Shown: positions 8,628 through 17,228 of the stretch, piece by piece
Numbering within the stretch: the stretch's first letter is position 1
Layout of the letters: each line of letters starts with the position of its first letter
Source: Acidovorax sp. RAC01
Lineage (GTDB): Bacteria > Pseudomonadota > Gammaproteobacteria > Burkholderiales > Burkholderiaceae_C
NCBI RefSeq assembly: GCF_001714725.1
Contig: NZ_CP016447.1
Location: 2,619,001-2,683,000, forward strand
DNA length: 64,000 nt
Direction: 5' to 3'
Position numbers and translations under genes: made by a program
Notes under the pieces: generated by a model
The model's input: the letters and a program-made list of their open reading frames with translations, nothing else
What the model was told of the DNA's origin: nothing
Database searches by the model: none

Positions 8628-9350
8628 TCAATCGATGCCGGTCCGCATCAGCACGACGGCCGTTACATGGGCCACGCCAGCGTCGCGCAGCGCCTGCGTG
8701 GCGGCGTGCAGGGTGGCACCGGTGGTCATCACATCGTCCACCAGCACCACCCGCAGACCGCGCAGGTCACCAGCACGGGCGGGCTCCACCGCGAACGCGC
8801 CGCGCAGGTTGCGCAGGCGGTCGGCCCGGGCCAGGCCGCTCTGGGCCTCGGTCGATTGCAGGCGAAGCAGGCTGTGCATGTCGGCCTTGTGTGGCGCCAG
8901 CTTGCGCGCCAGCAGCGCCGCCTGGTTGAACCCGCGCGCCCGCAGCCGTTCGGTCGACAACGGCACCGGCATCACCTTGTGGCCGGCGTCCAGCGCTGGC
9001 TCCACCCACGGCGTACTGCGCAACAGGGAGGCCATCGTCCGCGCCCAGCCGGGGTCGCCCCGGAATTTGAACGCGGCCAGTGCGTCGGCCCAGGGGTAGG
9101 CATAGTCCACCGCCGCCAGGCAGGCATCGTGAAGTGGCGGTGCGCGCAGGCAGGCACCGCAGATCTCCACACCCGCGGGTACCCGCAGGGCGCAACGCGC
9201 GCACCGTGTGGCCGGCTGGGCAAAGCGCGCCACGCAGGCGTCGCAGACCCGACGGGAGGGCCACGCGTGGCAGACCGCGCACGTGCCGGGCACCCTGTCG
9301 GCCATGCGGTCGAGGTGGCGCGAAATCCCTGCCAGGCGAGTGAACAGCAT
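8628..9350 (-). CDS. comF: ComF-family phosphoribosyltransferase-like protein
   Basis: The 240-residue product has an N-terminal zinc-finger-like region with four CxxC pairs (CAVC, CDAC, CARC, CGAC) and a C-terminal type I phosphoribosyltransferase domain with the PRPP loop VVLVDDVMTTGATL. This is the ComF/GntX architecture, linked to DNA uptake in competent bacteria, although its enzymatic role is not settled. Two starts are possible, at 9350 and at 9305; the longer one is listed. It diverges from the BioC-like gene. Confidence 0.88.
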   Translation of the reverse strand: MLFTRLAGISRHLDRMADRVPGTCAVCHAWPSRRVCDACVARFAQPATRCARCALRVPAGVEICGACLRAPPLHDACLAAVDYAYPWADALAAFKFRGDPGWARTMASLLRSTPWVEPALDAGHKVMPVPLSTERLRARGFNQAALLARKLAPHKADMHSLLRLQSTEAQSGLARADRLRNLRGAFAVEPARAGDLRGLRVVLVDDVMTTGATLHAATQALRDAGVAHVTAVVLMRTGID

Positions 9351-9387
9351 GAGTCAATATACTCGCGCCTCCCTCTCTGTACGACCC

Positions 9388-10290
9388 ATGTCATCCGAGC
9401 GTCCCCCCACCATTGACCCAGTTGCTGCCGCGCGCTGGCACGCCGCGGCCCCGGCCGTCTCGCCCTGGCTGCACGAGGAGGTGGGTCGGCGCATGCAGGA
9501 CCGCCTGCAGTGGATCGTGCAGGCGCCAGACTCGTGGTGCGACTGGGATGCAGTGCGCGGGGGGCTGCAGGCCCACACGCTGGTCAGTGGCCGCTACCCC
9601 AAGGCGCGGAGCGTCATCCACGAGACCTCTGCCGCGCACGCCAAGGTGGCGCGCGAAGCGTTTTCCAAACCGTGGTGGAGCCCGGGACGATGGAGCGCGG
9701 CCAACCCCGAATTCGCCGCCCCCGAGCCCGCCAGCGTGCAGATGCTGTGGGCCAACATGGGCCTGCACACCGCGGCCGACCCGCAGGCGCTGATCGCGCA
9801 ATGGCACCGGGCGCTTGCGGTCGACGGCTATCTGATGTTCTCGTGCCTGGGGCCTGACACCCTGCGGGAGCTGCACGCGGTGTATGCAGCCATGGGCTGG
9901 CCCCCGGCCGGGCATGCATTCACGGACATGCACGATTGGGGAGACATGCTGGTGCAGGCCGGCTTTGCCGAACCCGTGATGGACATGGAGCGCATCACGC
10001 TCACCTTTGCCACCCCCGAGCGGCTGGTGCAGGAATTGCGCGAACTGGGCTGCAACCTGCACCCAGGCCGGCACGCGGCACTGCGCGGGCGGCATTGGCG
10101 GGCGCAGCTGTATGCGGCGCTGTCGCAGCGCCTGGCCGATCCTGACAATGGCGGTCAGCTCGCACTCACTTTCGAGATCATCTACGGCCACGCGTTCAAG
10201 CCAGCGCCCCGGGTTCGCGTCAGCGAGTCAAGCGCAGTCTCCCTGCAGGACATGCGGGCCATGTTGCGCAAGGCCGGCGAGCGGACCTGA
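9388..10290 (+). CDS. BioC-like malonyl-ACP O-methyltransferase family protein (degenerate SAM motif)
   Basis: This 300-residue protein resembles the Burkholderiales BioC-like methyltransferases: the C-terminal half has the LWANMGLHTAADPQALIAQW, FSCLGPDTLRELH and MHDWGDMLVQAGFAEPVMDME segments of the BioC group. The usual glycine-rich motif I (LDxGxGxG) is not visible where expected, between residues 50 and 75; that stretch reads CDWDAVRGGLQAHTLVSGRY. It may still bind the cofactor in altered form or be non-catalytic. An in-frame ATG at 9349 is an alternative start and shares its CATG with the comF start codon on the other strand. Confidence 0.65.
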   Translation: MSSERPPTIDPVAAARWHAAAPAVSPWLHEEVGRRMQDRLQWIVQAPDSWCDWDAVRGGLQAHTLVSGRYPKARSVIHETSAAHAKVAREAFSKPWWSPGRWSAANPEFAAPEPASVQMLWANMGLHTAADPQALIAQWHRALAVDGYLMFSCLGPDTLRELHAVYAAMGWPPAGHAFTDMHDWGDMLVQAGFAEPVMDMERITLTFATPERLVQELRELGCNLHPGRHAALRGRHWRAQLYAALSQRLADPDNGGQLALTFEIIYGHAFKPAPRVRVSESSAVSLQDMRAMLRKAGERT

Positions 10291-10308
10291 GGAAGGCTGC
10301 CGAACTGC

Positions 10309-10340
10309 GTGGCGATGGCTTTGTCCATGGCCATCGCCAC
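10309..10340. terminator. Perfect 11-bp hairpin downstream of the BioC-like gene
   Basis: GTGGCGATGGC at 10309-10319 pairs with GCCATCGCCAC at 10330-10340 across a 10-base loop. No T-run follows, so intrinsic termination is not assured; it may protect the transcript 3' end or be a protein site. Confidence 0.4.
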
Positions 10341-10587
10341 GGATTCGCGCTCCGGTTGGCCTGAAAGGCGACGGCCCGCAAAACCCTGGCGTGGGTTGGT
10401 GTGGCCATGTCAAGCACAACCGGCGCCAATGCAGGTTTACAGGGCCTGAGGTTGCAAGGTGCCAACAGCGGTTACCCAGCCAGAGTGCAAAGGTGTCCAT
10501 ACCGGTGCAGACTGGTATGCCGTGCGGCGTCGTCCGGCTGTGAATCTTGGGGCCCACCGAGCAGGATCAGGGTGTGTCCTTATGTCA

Positions 10588-10614
10588 ATGACATGGAACA
10601 AGCCGCGCTACAAT
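10588..10614 (+). promoter_or_regulatory. Possible sigma-70 promoter of the cytochrome oxidase operon
   Basis: ATGACA at 10588-10593 and TACAAT at 10609-10614 resemble -35 and -10 boxes with a slightly short spacer of 15 bp. It is 107 bp upstream of the first gene. The match is moderate. Confidence 0.3.
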
Positions 10615-10720
10615 TCAGGGTTATTGAGATTTCGGGCATCTTCCCGCGCAAATTTGCTGGCTGCAGCGAGACGGCTTCATGCCGTGAATGTGCAGTCCGG
10701 TGGTCTTGTGAGCATCTGCT

Positions 10721-11197
10721 GTGACGGGCTTGGTTTATCGTTTTGCCACGGTTTCTGGTCAGCGCGTCGACTGGCGCCTTGCCCGCAACTGCTCGGTGAC
10801 GCCGGCGCAACTCGGGTGGCTGTACCTGGCCCTGTGCGTGGTGATCCTGGCGATTGCATCGGCGTTCTGGATGCTGGGAGCGCGGCTCGTCATGCCATTC
10901 GCATGGCTCGAAATCCTTGCGGTTGGAATAGCGTTCGTCATCTATGGCCGCCATGCGGCCGATGGCGAAAGAATCTCATTGCAAGGCTCGCGCCTTGTGG
11001 TGGAGCTGGAAACGGCAGGCAAGCTGGAGCGGGCAGAGTTCGACCGAAGCAGGGTTCGCGTAGAACCCAAGACGGGCAACCGTTCGCTCATCATGTTGTC
11101 TGCGCAGGGGCGTTCGGTGGAAGTGGGGCGCTTTGTGCGCCCGGAGCTGAGGCCGGTCCTGGCATCGGAGATCCGCATGGCTCTGCGCGCTGCCTGA
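10721..11197 (+). CDS. DUF2244 integral membrane protein
   Basis: The 158-residue protein matches DUF2244: a short N-terminal VYRF-x-ATVSGQRVDWRLARNCS stretch, two closely spaced membrane helices (about residues 30-75) and a cytoplasmic beta-rich tail. Function is unknown; its genes very often sit just before coxB in Burkholderiales, suggesting a role in oxidase assembly. The start is a GTG at 10721, as no ATG fits the family N-terminus. It is 58 bp upstream of coxB. Confidence 0.78.
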   Translation: MTGLVYRFATVSGQRVDWRLARNCSVTPAQLGWLYLALCVVILAIASAFWMLGARLVMPFAWLEILAVGIAFVIYGRHAADGERISLQGSRLVVELETAGKLERAEFDRSRVRVEPKTGNRSLIMLSAQGRSVEVGRFVRPELRPVLASEIRMALRAA

Positions 11198-11255
11198 CCC
11201 CACGCAGGCGCGCCAGGGGATTGGTTAAATTGAGGCTTAGAAGTAAGTGAGAACT

Positions 11256-12425
11256 ATGAAGAGCATTTCCAACAAGCTGGCTTCTCTGCTGCTGATCGCC
11301 GGTGCATGGGTGGGCTCCGCTGCCCACGCAGTCCAGGACCTGCCAGGCGGGCCAGCGGTCAACCAGCTGAACCTGGCACCCCCCGTCACCAAGATCGCTG
11401 AAGAGCAGCACTTCCTTCACTGGATGATGCTGATCATTTGCACGGTGATCTTCGTAGCCGTGTTCTCGGTGATGTTCTATTCGATCTGGAAACACCGCCG
11501 CTCCAAGGGTGCGAAGTCGGCCAACTTCCACGAGTCGGTGACTGTCGAGGTGGTCTGGACCATTGTTCCTTTCATCATCGTGATCCTGATGGCCCTGCCG
11601 GCCACCAAGGTGCTGGTTGCCCAAAAGGATACGACCAACGCCGATCTCACCATCAAGACTACGGGTTATCAGTGGAAGTGGGGCTACGACTATCTGGCCG
11701 GCGAAGGCGAGGGCCTGGGCTTCATCTCGACGCTGGACAGCAGCCATCGCGCCATGTCCGACAGCGGCAATGTGAAGGAAGCGCCCGCCAACTACCTGCT
11801 CAAGGTGGACAACCCGATGGTGGTCCCCGTCAACAAGAAGGTGCGCATCATCACTACGGCCAACGATGTGATCCACGCTTTCATGGTGCCGGCCTTCGGT
11901 ATCAAGCAGGACGCGATCCCTGGCTTCGTGCGCGACACATGGTTCCGTGCAGAAAAAATTGGCGACTACTACGGCCAGTGCGCCGAGCTCTGCGGCAAAG
12001 AGCACGCCTACATGCCTATCCACGTGAAGGTTGTCTCGGCTGAGGATTACACGGCTTGGGTTGCCGCGCAGCGCAAGCTCGCAGCCGCCAAGCTGGACGA
12101 TCCCACCAAGGTCTGGGCAATGGACGACCTGGCCAAGCGCGGCGAGAAGGTCTACGCGGCCAACTGCGCCGCCTGCCACCAGGCCAACGGCAAGGGCGCA
12201 GGTCCGATCAAGGCCCTGGACGCTTCTGCAGTGGTGCTGGATGCCGACCATGCCAAGCAGATCCAGATCCTGCTCAAGGGCGCTGCCAACGGCGCGATGC
12301 CCGCATGGCCCCAGCTGAGCGATACCGACATTGCGGCCGTGGTCACCTACACCAAGAACAGCTGGTCCAACAAGACCGGCCAGCTGGTGCAGCCTTCGGA
12401 AGTCGTGGCCCAGCGTGGCAAGTAA
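11256..12425 (+). CDS. coxB: Cytochrome c oxidase subunit II with C-terminal cytochrome c domain
   Basis: This 389-residue subunit has a signal sequence (residues 1-25), two membrane helices (about 55-75 and 95-115), and a periplasmic cupredoxin domain carrying the CuA site: upstream His in NDVIHAFMVPAFGIKQD and the cluster YYGQCAELCGKEHAYM. A cytochrome c domain follows with the heme site CAACH near residue 310 and a distal Met in GAMPAWPQ. It accepts electrons from cytochrome c and passes them to subunit I. The ATG at 11256 is chosen over an in-frame GTG three codons earlier. Confidence 0.96.
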   Translation: MKSISNKLASLLLIAGAWVGSAAHAVQDLPGGPAVNQLNLAPPVTKIAEEQHFLHWMMLIICTVIFVAVFSVMFYSIWKHRRSKGAKSANFHESVTVEVVWTIVPFIIVILMALPATKVLVAQKDTTNADLTIKTTGYQWKWGYDYLAGEGEGLGFISTLDSSHRAMSDSGNVKEAPANYLLKVDNPMVVPVNKKVRIITTANDVIHAFMVPAFGIKQDAIPGFVRDTWFRAEKIGDYYGQCAELCGKEHAYMPIHVKVVSAEDYTAWVAAQRKLAAAKLDDPTKVWAMDDLAKRGEKVYAANCAACHQANGKGAGPIKALDASAVVLDADHAKQIQILLKGAANGAMPAWPQLSDTDIAAVVTYTKNSWSNKTGQLVQPSEVVAQRGK

Positions 12426-12455
12426 TCAACGCCCCATCGTATTGAGGAATCCAAA

Positions 12456-14090
12456 ATGAGCGCAGTTCTCGACAACCACGGGCACGCTGGCGATCACGCA
12501 CACGACGGCCACGATCACCACCACGCACCGACAGGCTGGCGCCGATGGGTGTTTGCCACCAACCACAAGGACATCGGTACGCTGTACCTGCTGTTCTCGT
12601 TCACCATGCTCATGGTGGGCGGCATTCTTGCCCTGCTGATCCGCGCTGAGCTGTTCCAGCCCGGCCTGCAGCTGGTCAACCCCGAGCTGTTCAACCAGCT
12701 CACCACGATGCATGGCCTGATCATGGTGTTCGGCGCGATCATGCCGGCCTTCGTGGGCTTTGCGAACTGGATGATTCCGCTGCAAATCGGTGCATCCGAC
12801 ATGGCCTTCGCCCGCATGAACAACTTCAGCTTCTGGCTGATGATTCCTGCAGCGCTGATGCTGGTGGGTTCTTTCCTGATGCCAGGCGGCGCCCCTGCTG
12901 CCGGCTGGACGCTGTACGCGCCCCTGACCCTGCAGATGGGTCCTTCCATGGACGCCGGCATCTTTGCGATGCACATCCTGGGTGCCAGCTCGATCATGGG
13001 TTCGATCAATATCATCGTGACGATCCTGAACATGCGCGCCCCCGGCATGACGCTGATGAAGATGCCCATGTTTGCATGGACATGGCTCATCACGGCCTAC
13101 CTGCTCATCGCCGTGATGCCTGTGCTGGCCGGTGCCATCACCATGACGCTGACCGACCGCCACTTCGGCACGAGCTTCTTCAATCCCGCCGGTGGTGGTG
13201 ACCCGGTCATGTACCAGCACATCTTCTGGTTCTTCGGTCACCCCGAGGTGTACATCATGATCTTGCCGGCCTTCGGCATCATCAGCCAGATCGTGCCCGC
13301 TTTTGCACGCAAGAAGCTGTTCGGCTATGCCTCCATGGTGTACGCCACGTCGTCGATTGCCATCCTGTCGTTCATCGTGTGGGCCCACCACATGTTCACG
13401 ACCGGCATGCCCGTGACCGGCCAGCTGTTCTTCATGTACGCCACGATGCTGATCTCGGTGCCCACGGCCGTGAAGATCTTCAACTGGATCGCCACCATGT
13501 GGCGCGGCTCCATGACGTTTGAAACCCCCATGCTGTTTGCCGTGGGCTTCATCTTCGTGTTCACCATGGGTGGCTTCACAGGCCTGATTCTGGCCATGGC
13601 ACCCATCGACATCCAGCTGCAGGACACGTATTACGTGGTGGCCCACTTCCACTACGTGCTGGTGGCCGGCTCGCTTTTCTCGATGTTCGCTGGCGTCTAC
13701 TACTGGCTGCCCAAGTGGACCGGCGTGATGTATTCCGAAACCCGCGGCCAGATCCATTTCTGGAGCTCGCTGATTTTCTTCAACATCACGTTCTTCCCGA
13801 TGCACTTCCTGGGCCTGGCCGGCATGCCGCGCCGCTATGCCGACTATCCGATGCAGTTTGCCGACTTCAATGCAATTGCTTCGGTGGGCGCCCTGGGCTT
13901 CGGTCTGGCGCAGGTGTACTTCTTCCTCGCCGTGATCGTGCCTGCCATGCGTGGCAAGGGCGAGAAGGCGGCCGCCAAGCCTTGGGATGGCGCCGAAGGC
14001 CTCGAATGGGAAGTCCCGTCGCCCGCACCCTTCCACACGTTTGAAAACCCACCCAAGCTGGACGCTACCGCGACCCGCGTGATTGGCTGA
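12456..14090 (+). CDS. coxA: Cytochrome c oxidase subunit I
   Basis: A 544-residue, 12-helix subunit of the aa3-type heme-copper oxidase. Visible signatures include [15 protein letters not shown] for a low-spin heme ligand, the CuB/cross-link segment [13 protein letters not shown], the histidine pair WAHHM, the K/D-channel-type segments, and VAHFHYVL for the heme ligands near residue 390. It reduces O2 to water and pumps protons. The first 30 residues are His/Asp/Gly-rich (HDHHHA-like), perhaps a metal-binding tail. It lies 30 bp after coxB. Confidence 0.97.
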   Translation: MSAVLDNHGHAGDHAHDGHDHHHAPTGWRRWVFATNHKDIGTLYLLFSFTMLMVGGILALLIRAELFQPGLQLVNPELFNQLTTMHGLIMVFGAIMPAFVGFANWMIPLQIGASDMAFARMNNFSFWLMIPAALMLVGSFLMPGGAPAAGWTLYAPLTLQMGPSMDAGIFAMHILGASSIMGSINIIVTILNMRAPGMTLMKMPMFAWTWLITAYLLIAVMPVLAGAITMTLTDRHFGTSFFNPAGGGDPVMYQHIFWFFGHPEVYIMILPAFGIISQIVPAFARKKLFGYASMVYATSSIAILSFIVWAHHMFTTGMPVTGQLFFMYATMLISVPTAVKIFNWIATMWRGSMTFETPMLFAVGFIFVFTMGGFTGLILAMAPIDIQLQDTYYVVAHFHYVLVAGSLFSMFAGVYYWLPKWTGVMYSETRGQIHFWSSLIFFNITFFPMHFLGLAGMPRRYADYPMQFADFNAIASVGALGFGLAQVYFFLAVIVPAMRGKGEKAAAKPWDGAEGLEWEVPSPAPFHTFENPPKLDATATRVIG

Positions 14091-14104
14091 GCAAGGTCCG
14101 ATCC

Positions 14105-14215
14105 ATGAAGCCCGAACAGAAGAAGAGCAACCTGCGCATGGCATTGATCCTTGCCTCAGTGGCTGCCGTGTTCTTTGTCGGGTTCATGGTCAAGGTCACC
14201 TTCCTTTCCCGCTGA
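14105..14215 (+). CDS. Small cytochrome oxidase assembly membrane protein (36 aa)
   Basis: A 36-residue frame with a charged start (MKPEQKKSNLR) and a single hydrophobic helix ending in VTFLSR. Proteins of this size, pattern and position (between coxA and ctaG) are known in betaproteobacteria as small cytochrome oxidase assembly proteins. It begins 14 bp after coxA and ends 16 bp before ctaG, filling the gap without overlap. Its exact role is unknown; a single helix could stabilise CtaG or the oxidase in the inner membrane. Confidence 0.8.
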   Translation: MKPEQKKSNLRMALILASVAAVFFVGFMVKVTFLSR

Positions 14216-14231
14216 ACGAGCAAACACTCTC

Positions 14232-14891
14232 ATGAGCCTGCGCCACGAAAACGCGAAGATGGTCGGGAAGCTGGTCGTCGTAGCGGCGGGCATGTTTGCG
14301 TTCGGCTACGTGCTGATCCCCATCTACAAGCATATTTGCGAGATGACGGGGATCAACATCCTGTCGCTCTCGGAGCGCCAGGTACCGGGCAACGGCGTGG
14401 CGGGCAAAGATGTCAAGGTCCCTTCCAATACGCAGGTGGACCGCACCCGCACCATTACGGTCGAATTCGACGCCAACGCGCGCGGCCCGTGGGACTTCAA
14501 GCCCGCACAACGGTCTGTGCAGGTACATCCTGGCGAGCTGACAACGGTGATGTACGAGTTCCAGAACGTGCAAAACCGCCGGATGGCCGCGCAGGCCATC
14601 CCGAGCTACGCTCCGCGCCAGGCGGCGGCCCACTTCAACAAGCTGGAATGTTTTTGCTTCAACCAGTACATCCTGGAGCCTGGCGAAAAGAAGGAATGGC
14701 CGGTGGCATTCGTGATTGACCCGCGTCTGTCGAAAGACGTGACGACGATCACCCTGTCCTACACCTTCTTTGAGGTGGGTGGGAAGACGCCTGCGGCGCC
14801 CGGCTCTACGGCAGCTGCCGCGGTGCTGCCTGCGCCGGTTGCAGCGGTGGCTGTTCCGGTGGTGGCAGGCAGGGCAGAGGCGGGTTCGTGA
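14232..14891 (+). CDS. ctaG: Cytochrome c oxidase copper chaperone CtaG (Cox11)
   Basis: The 219-residue protein has one N-terminal membrane anchor (about residues 12-33) and a periplasmic immunoglobulin-like domain. The copper-binding motif CFCFNQ is present in KLECFCFNQYIL, and the family element YKHICEMTGIN follows the anchor. Cox11/CtaG delivers copper to the CuB centre of subunit I. The last 35 residues are an Ala/Pro/Val-rich extension not needed for the fold. The ATG at 14232 fits the family; the stop overlaps the next gene by 4 nt. Confidence 0.95.
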   Translation: MSLRHENAKMVGKLVVVAAGMFAFGYVLIPIYKHICEMTGINILSLSERQVPGNGVAGKDVKVPSNTQVDRTRTITVEFDANARGPWDFKPAQRSVQVHPGELTTVMYEFQNVQNRRMAAQAIPSYAPRQAAAHFNKLECFCFNQYILEPGEKKEWPVAFVIDPRLSKDVTTITLSYTFFEVGGKTPAAPGSTAAAAVLPAPVAAVAVPVVAGRAEAGS

Positions 14892-15109
14892 GTCAGGAGA
14901 GCAAGCGCAGCGTCAGTCCGCATGAACGCAGGGGCTCCCTGGGCCGGACCATACGCGCGGTCGCCTGGTCGCTGATCGGGCTGCGCAAGGGCAGTGAATA
15001 TGAGCAGGATGTGCAGCGGCTGAATCCGTTGCACATTATTGCGGTGGGGCTGGCAGCTGTGTTTCTGCTGGTTCTCGGTCTGATTGGTCTTGTGAACTGG
15101 GTAGTTTGA
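14888..15109 (+). CDS. DUF2970 single-pass membrane protein
   Basis: A 73-residue protein with a basic N-terminus, the DUF2970 pattern TIRAVAWSLIGLRKGSEYEQD and one C-terminal membrane helix (about residues 48-70). It starts with GTG, overlapping the ctaG stop by 4 nt, so it is translationally coupled to it. The function is unknown; its conserved place between ctaG and coxC suggests a role in oxidase biogenesis. Confidence 0.82.
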   Translation: MSQESKRSVSPHERRGSLGRTIRAVAWSLIGLRKGSEYEQDVQRLNPLHIIAVGLAAVFLLVLGLIGLVNWVV

Positions 15110-15182
15110 AAAGAATACGTGGCCCGATTGCCCTCGGGGCTGGCCACCATAAGTTTTGAGATTTTGAGATTCAGGAGCTGAA

Positions 15183-16064
15183 ATGAGTGCAACAACCCAC
15201 GGCGGAACCCCGTACTACTACGTGCCGGCCGAATCGCGCCATCCTTTCATGGCGGCAGTCGGCCTGTTCTTCGTGATCCTGGGCGCAGGGCAGTGGATCA
15301 ATGGCCACGACTGGGGCAAGTACTCGCTGGCCTTCGGCCTGGTGTGGTGGCTCTTCGTGCTGTACCAGTGGTTTGGCGATGCGGTTCGCGAGAGCGAAGG
15401 AGGCCTGTACGGTCACAAGATCGACCTGTCTTACCGCTGGAGCATGAGCTGGTTCATCTTCTCCGAAGTCATGTTCTTCGGTGCTTTCTTCACGGCTCTG
15501 TGGTGGGCACGTTCGCACTCGGTGCCTGCCCTGGGCAGCCTCGAAAACGCACTGCTCTGGCCCGATTTCAAGGCCGTGTGGCCCAGCATCGCTGCCGGTG
15601 CCACTGCCTCGCCAGCCGGCATCGTCGAGCCCTTCCAGACGGTCGGCCCGTTCTGGCTGCCGACCATCAACACCGCCTTGCTGCTGACATCCGGCGTGAC
15701 CTTGACCATCGCCCATCATGCGCTCCGCGAGAATCAGCGTGGCAAGACCATCGGCTTCATGTGGGCCACCGTGTTGCTGGGTTTTGTGTTCCTGATCGTT
15801 CAGGGCTACGAGTACTACCACCTGTACACGGACCTGAACCTCAAGCTCAACTCCGGCATTTTTGGTTCGACCTTCTTCATGCTGACCGGCTTCCACGGCT
15901 TCCACGTGTTTCTGGGTATGCTGATGCTGCTGGTGATCACGCTGCGCCTGCAAAAGGGCCACTTCACTGCCGACAAGCATTTCGGTTTTGAAGGTGCTGC
16001 CTGGTACTGGCACTTTGTGGACGTGGTCTGGCTGGGCCTCTACGTCCTGGTGTACTGGCTGTAA
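15183..16064 (+). CDS. coxC: Cytochrome c oxidase subunit III
   Basis: A 293-residue, seven-helix subunit. The N-terminal YYYVPAESRHPFMAA, the SWFIFSEVMFFGAFF segment and the C-terminal GFHGFHVFLGML and WYWHFVDVVWLGLYVLVY segments are diagnostic for subunit III. It stabilises the proton-pumping core rather than carrying redox centres. It follows the DUF2970 gene by 73 bp and is followed at once by a strong intrinsic terminator, marking the end of the first oxidase transcript. Confidence 0.97.
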   Translation: MSATTHGGTPYYYVPAESRHPFMAAVGLFFVILGAGQWINGHDWGKYSLAFGLVWWLFVLYQWFGDAVRESEGGLYGHKIDLSYRWSMSWFIFSEVMFFGAFFTALWWARSHSVPALGSLENALLWPDFKAVWPSIAAGATASPAGIVEPFQTVGPFWLPTINTALLLTSGVTLTIAHHALRENQRGKTIGFMWATVLLGFVFLIVQGYEYYHLYTDLNLKLNSGIFGSTFFMLTGFHGFHVFLGMLMLLVITLRLQKGHFTADKHFGFEGAAWYWHFVDVVWLGLYVLVYWL

Positions 16065-16083
16065 CAGCATAAGCGACCCCAAC

Positions 16084-16109
16084 AAAAAAGCGCCTCGCGG
16101 CGCTTTTTT
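16084..16109. terminator. Strong intrinsic terminator after coxC
   Basis: AAAAAAGCGCC, a four-base loop TCGC, then GGCGCTTTTTT. The A- and T-runs on both sides make it active in both directions, serving coxC and the convergent DUF2909 gene. Confidence 0.9.
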
Positions 16110-16163
16110 GTTGTTCTGACGGGATGCAGCCTGGCGGCCGCGCTGACAAGCCCTTGAGTCCGA

Positions 16164-16385
16164 TCAACGGGTTGCCGGCAGTCCGGTGGGCTGGATGTAC
16201 CCCAATTGCCAGGCCAGCAGGATGCACACAAACAGCAGAATGGAAAACCCCACCCGCAGCGCCAGCGCCTTGGCCATGTGGTTACCCTTGGCCTTGTCGT
16301 CGCGCCCGTTACGCATCATGAAGACAAGCGCCGAAGCGAGGCTTGCGAGAATGGCGATGAAAGCCACCAACACCAGATATTTCAT
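16164..16385 (-). CDS. Twin-transmembrane protein (DUF2909)
   Basis: A 73-residue protein with two membrane helices separated by a short charged loop (MRNGRDDKAKGNHM). This matches DUF2909, usually found beside SURF1 in oxidase clusters of beta- and gammaproteobacteria. I prefer the ATG at 16383-16385 (MKYLVLVAF) since it fits the family start; another in-frame ATG lies three codons upstream at 16394. It is read opposite to the oxidase genes and its start is only 15 bp from the SURF1 start. Confidence 0.78.
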   Translation of the reverse strand: MKYLVLVAFIAILASLASALVFMMRNGRDDKAKGNHMAKALALRVGFSILLFVCILLAWQLGYIQPTGLPATR

Positions 16386-16400
16386 GGAAGCCATTATCCC

Positions 16401-17228
16401 GTGACCGCCCCGACCCGCGCTGCGGACCTGCGTTTCTGGCTGATCACCATCGCTGCCATTGTGGCCATGCTGATCACGGCCTCGCTTGGGCGGTGGCAGC
16501 TTTCGCGCGCATCTCAAAAGCAGGCGCTTCAGTCCGCTATCGATGAGCGCCGGCAACTGGCTCCAGTGGATGTGCAAATCCTCGTACAGGCACCGGAGAT
16601 CACCTCGTCCGGCACAGGGGGCGATGATCCTGCTGGTGGTGCCGACGATGCCTTTGCCAACGGACTGATCCACCGCACGGTGGTACTGCGCGGCCGCTGG
16701 ATGCCTGAATACACCGTGTTTCTGGACAATCGCCAGATGAACGGCCGCCCGGGGTTCTTTGTGCTGACCCCACTGCAACTCACGGGCCCGGAAGGTGCCG
16801 GCAAAGTGGTCATGGTCCAGCGCGGGTGGGTGCCCCGCAATTTCCAGGACCGCACCCAACTCCCGCAAGTCGAGACACCGCGGGACGCCGAAGTCAGCAT
16901 ACAAGGCCGGATCGCTTTGGCTCCCTCGCGCCTGTATGAGTTCGACGACGGCCCGGCAATCCAAAGGTCTTCGCCCATCCGGCAAAATCTCGACCTTGCG
17001 GCCTTTCGCACCGAGACGCGTCTGCCCATCCTGCCGCTCACGGTGTTGCAGACCGGCGAGGCAGCCGATGGTCTGCTGCGCAACTGGCCCGTCATCAGCG
17101 CTGGCATCGACAAACACTACGGTTACGCATTTCAATGGTTCGGGCTCTGCGGCCTGATTGCAACGCTTTATGTCTGGTTCCACATCTTCCGACGGTTCAT
17201 TCGCCCGCGCCGCCAGCCAGCCGCCTGA
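16401..17228 (+). CDS. SURF1-family cytochrome oxidase assembly protein
   Basis: The 275-residue protein has the SURF1 layout: an N-terminal helix with LGRWQLSRASQKQAL, a periplasmic domain with LDNRQMNGRPGFFVLTPL and MVQRGWVPRNFQDR, and a C-terminal helix in HYGYAFQWFGLC. SURF1 (Shy1) helps insert heme a into subunit I. The start is GTG at 16401, the only codon giving the family N-terminus. With 15 bp or less to the divergent DUF2909 gene, its promoter must lie inside that gene. Confidence 0.9.
   Translation: MTAPTRAADLRFWLITIAAIVAMLITASLGRWQLSRASQKQALQSAIDERRQLAPVDVQILVQAPEITSSGTGGDDPAGGADDAFANGLIHRTVVLRGRWMPEYTVFLDNRQMNGRPGFFVLTPLQLTGPEGAGKVVMVQRGWVPRNFQDRTQLPQVETPRDAEVSIQGRIALAPSRLYEFDDGPAIQRSSPIRQNLDLAAFRTETRLPILPLTVLQTGEAADGLLRNWPVISAGIDKHYGYAFQWFGLCGLIATLYVWFHIFRRFIRPRRQPAA

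Larger units (their letters stand above)
10291..10720. other. 430-bp intergenic region before the cytochrome oxidase cluster
   Basis: No convincing gene. It holds a perfect 11-bp hairpin at 10309-10340 and a possible promoter at 10588-10614 (both listed separately). The part from about 10580 to 10650 is less GC-rich than its surroundings, fitting a control region for the downstream operon. Confidence 0.5.

Noticed and set aside
12426..14144. Open frame of 572 codons opposite coxA
   Set aside because: Rich in His, Gln and Arg and without motifs, while coxA on the other strand is unambiguous.
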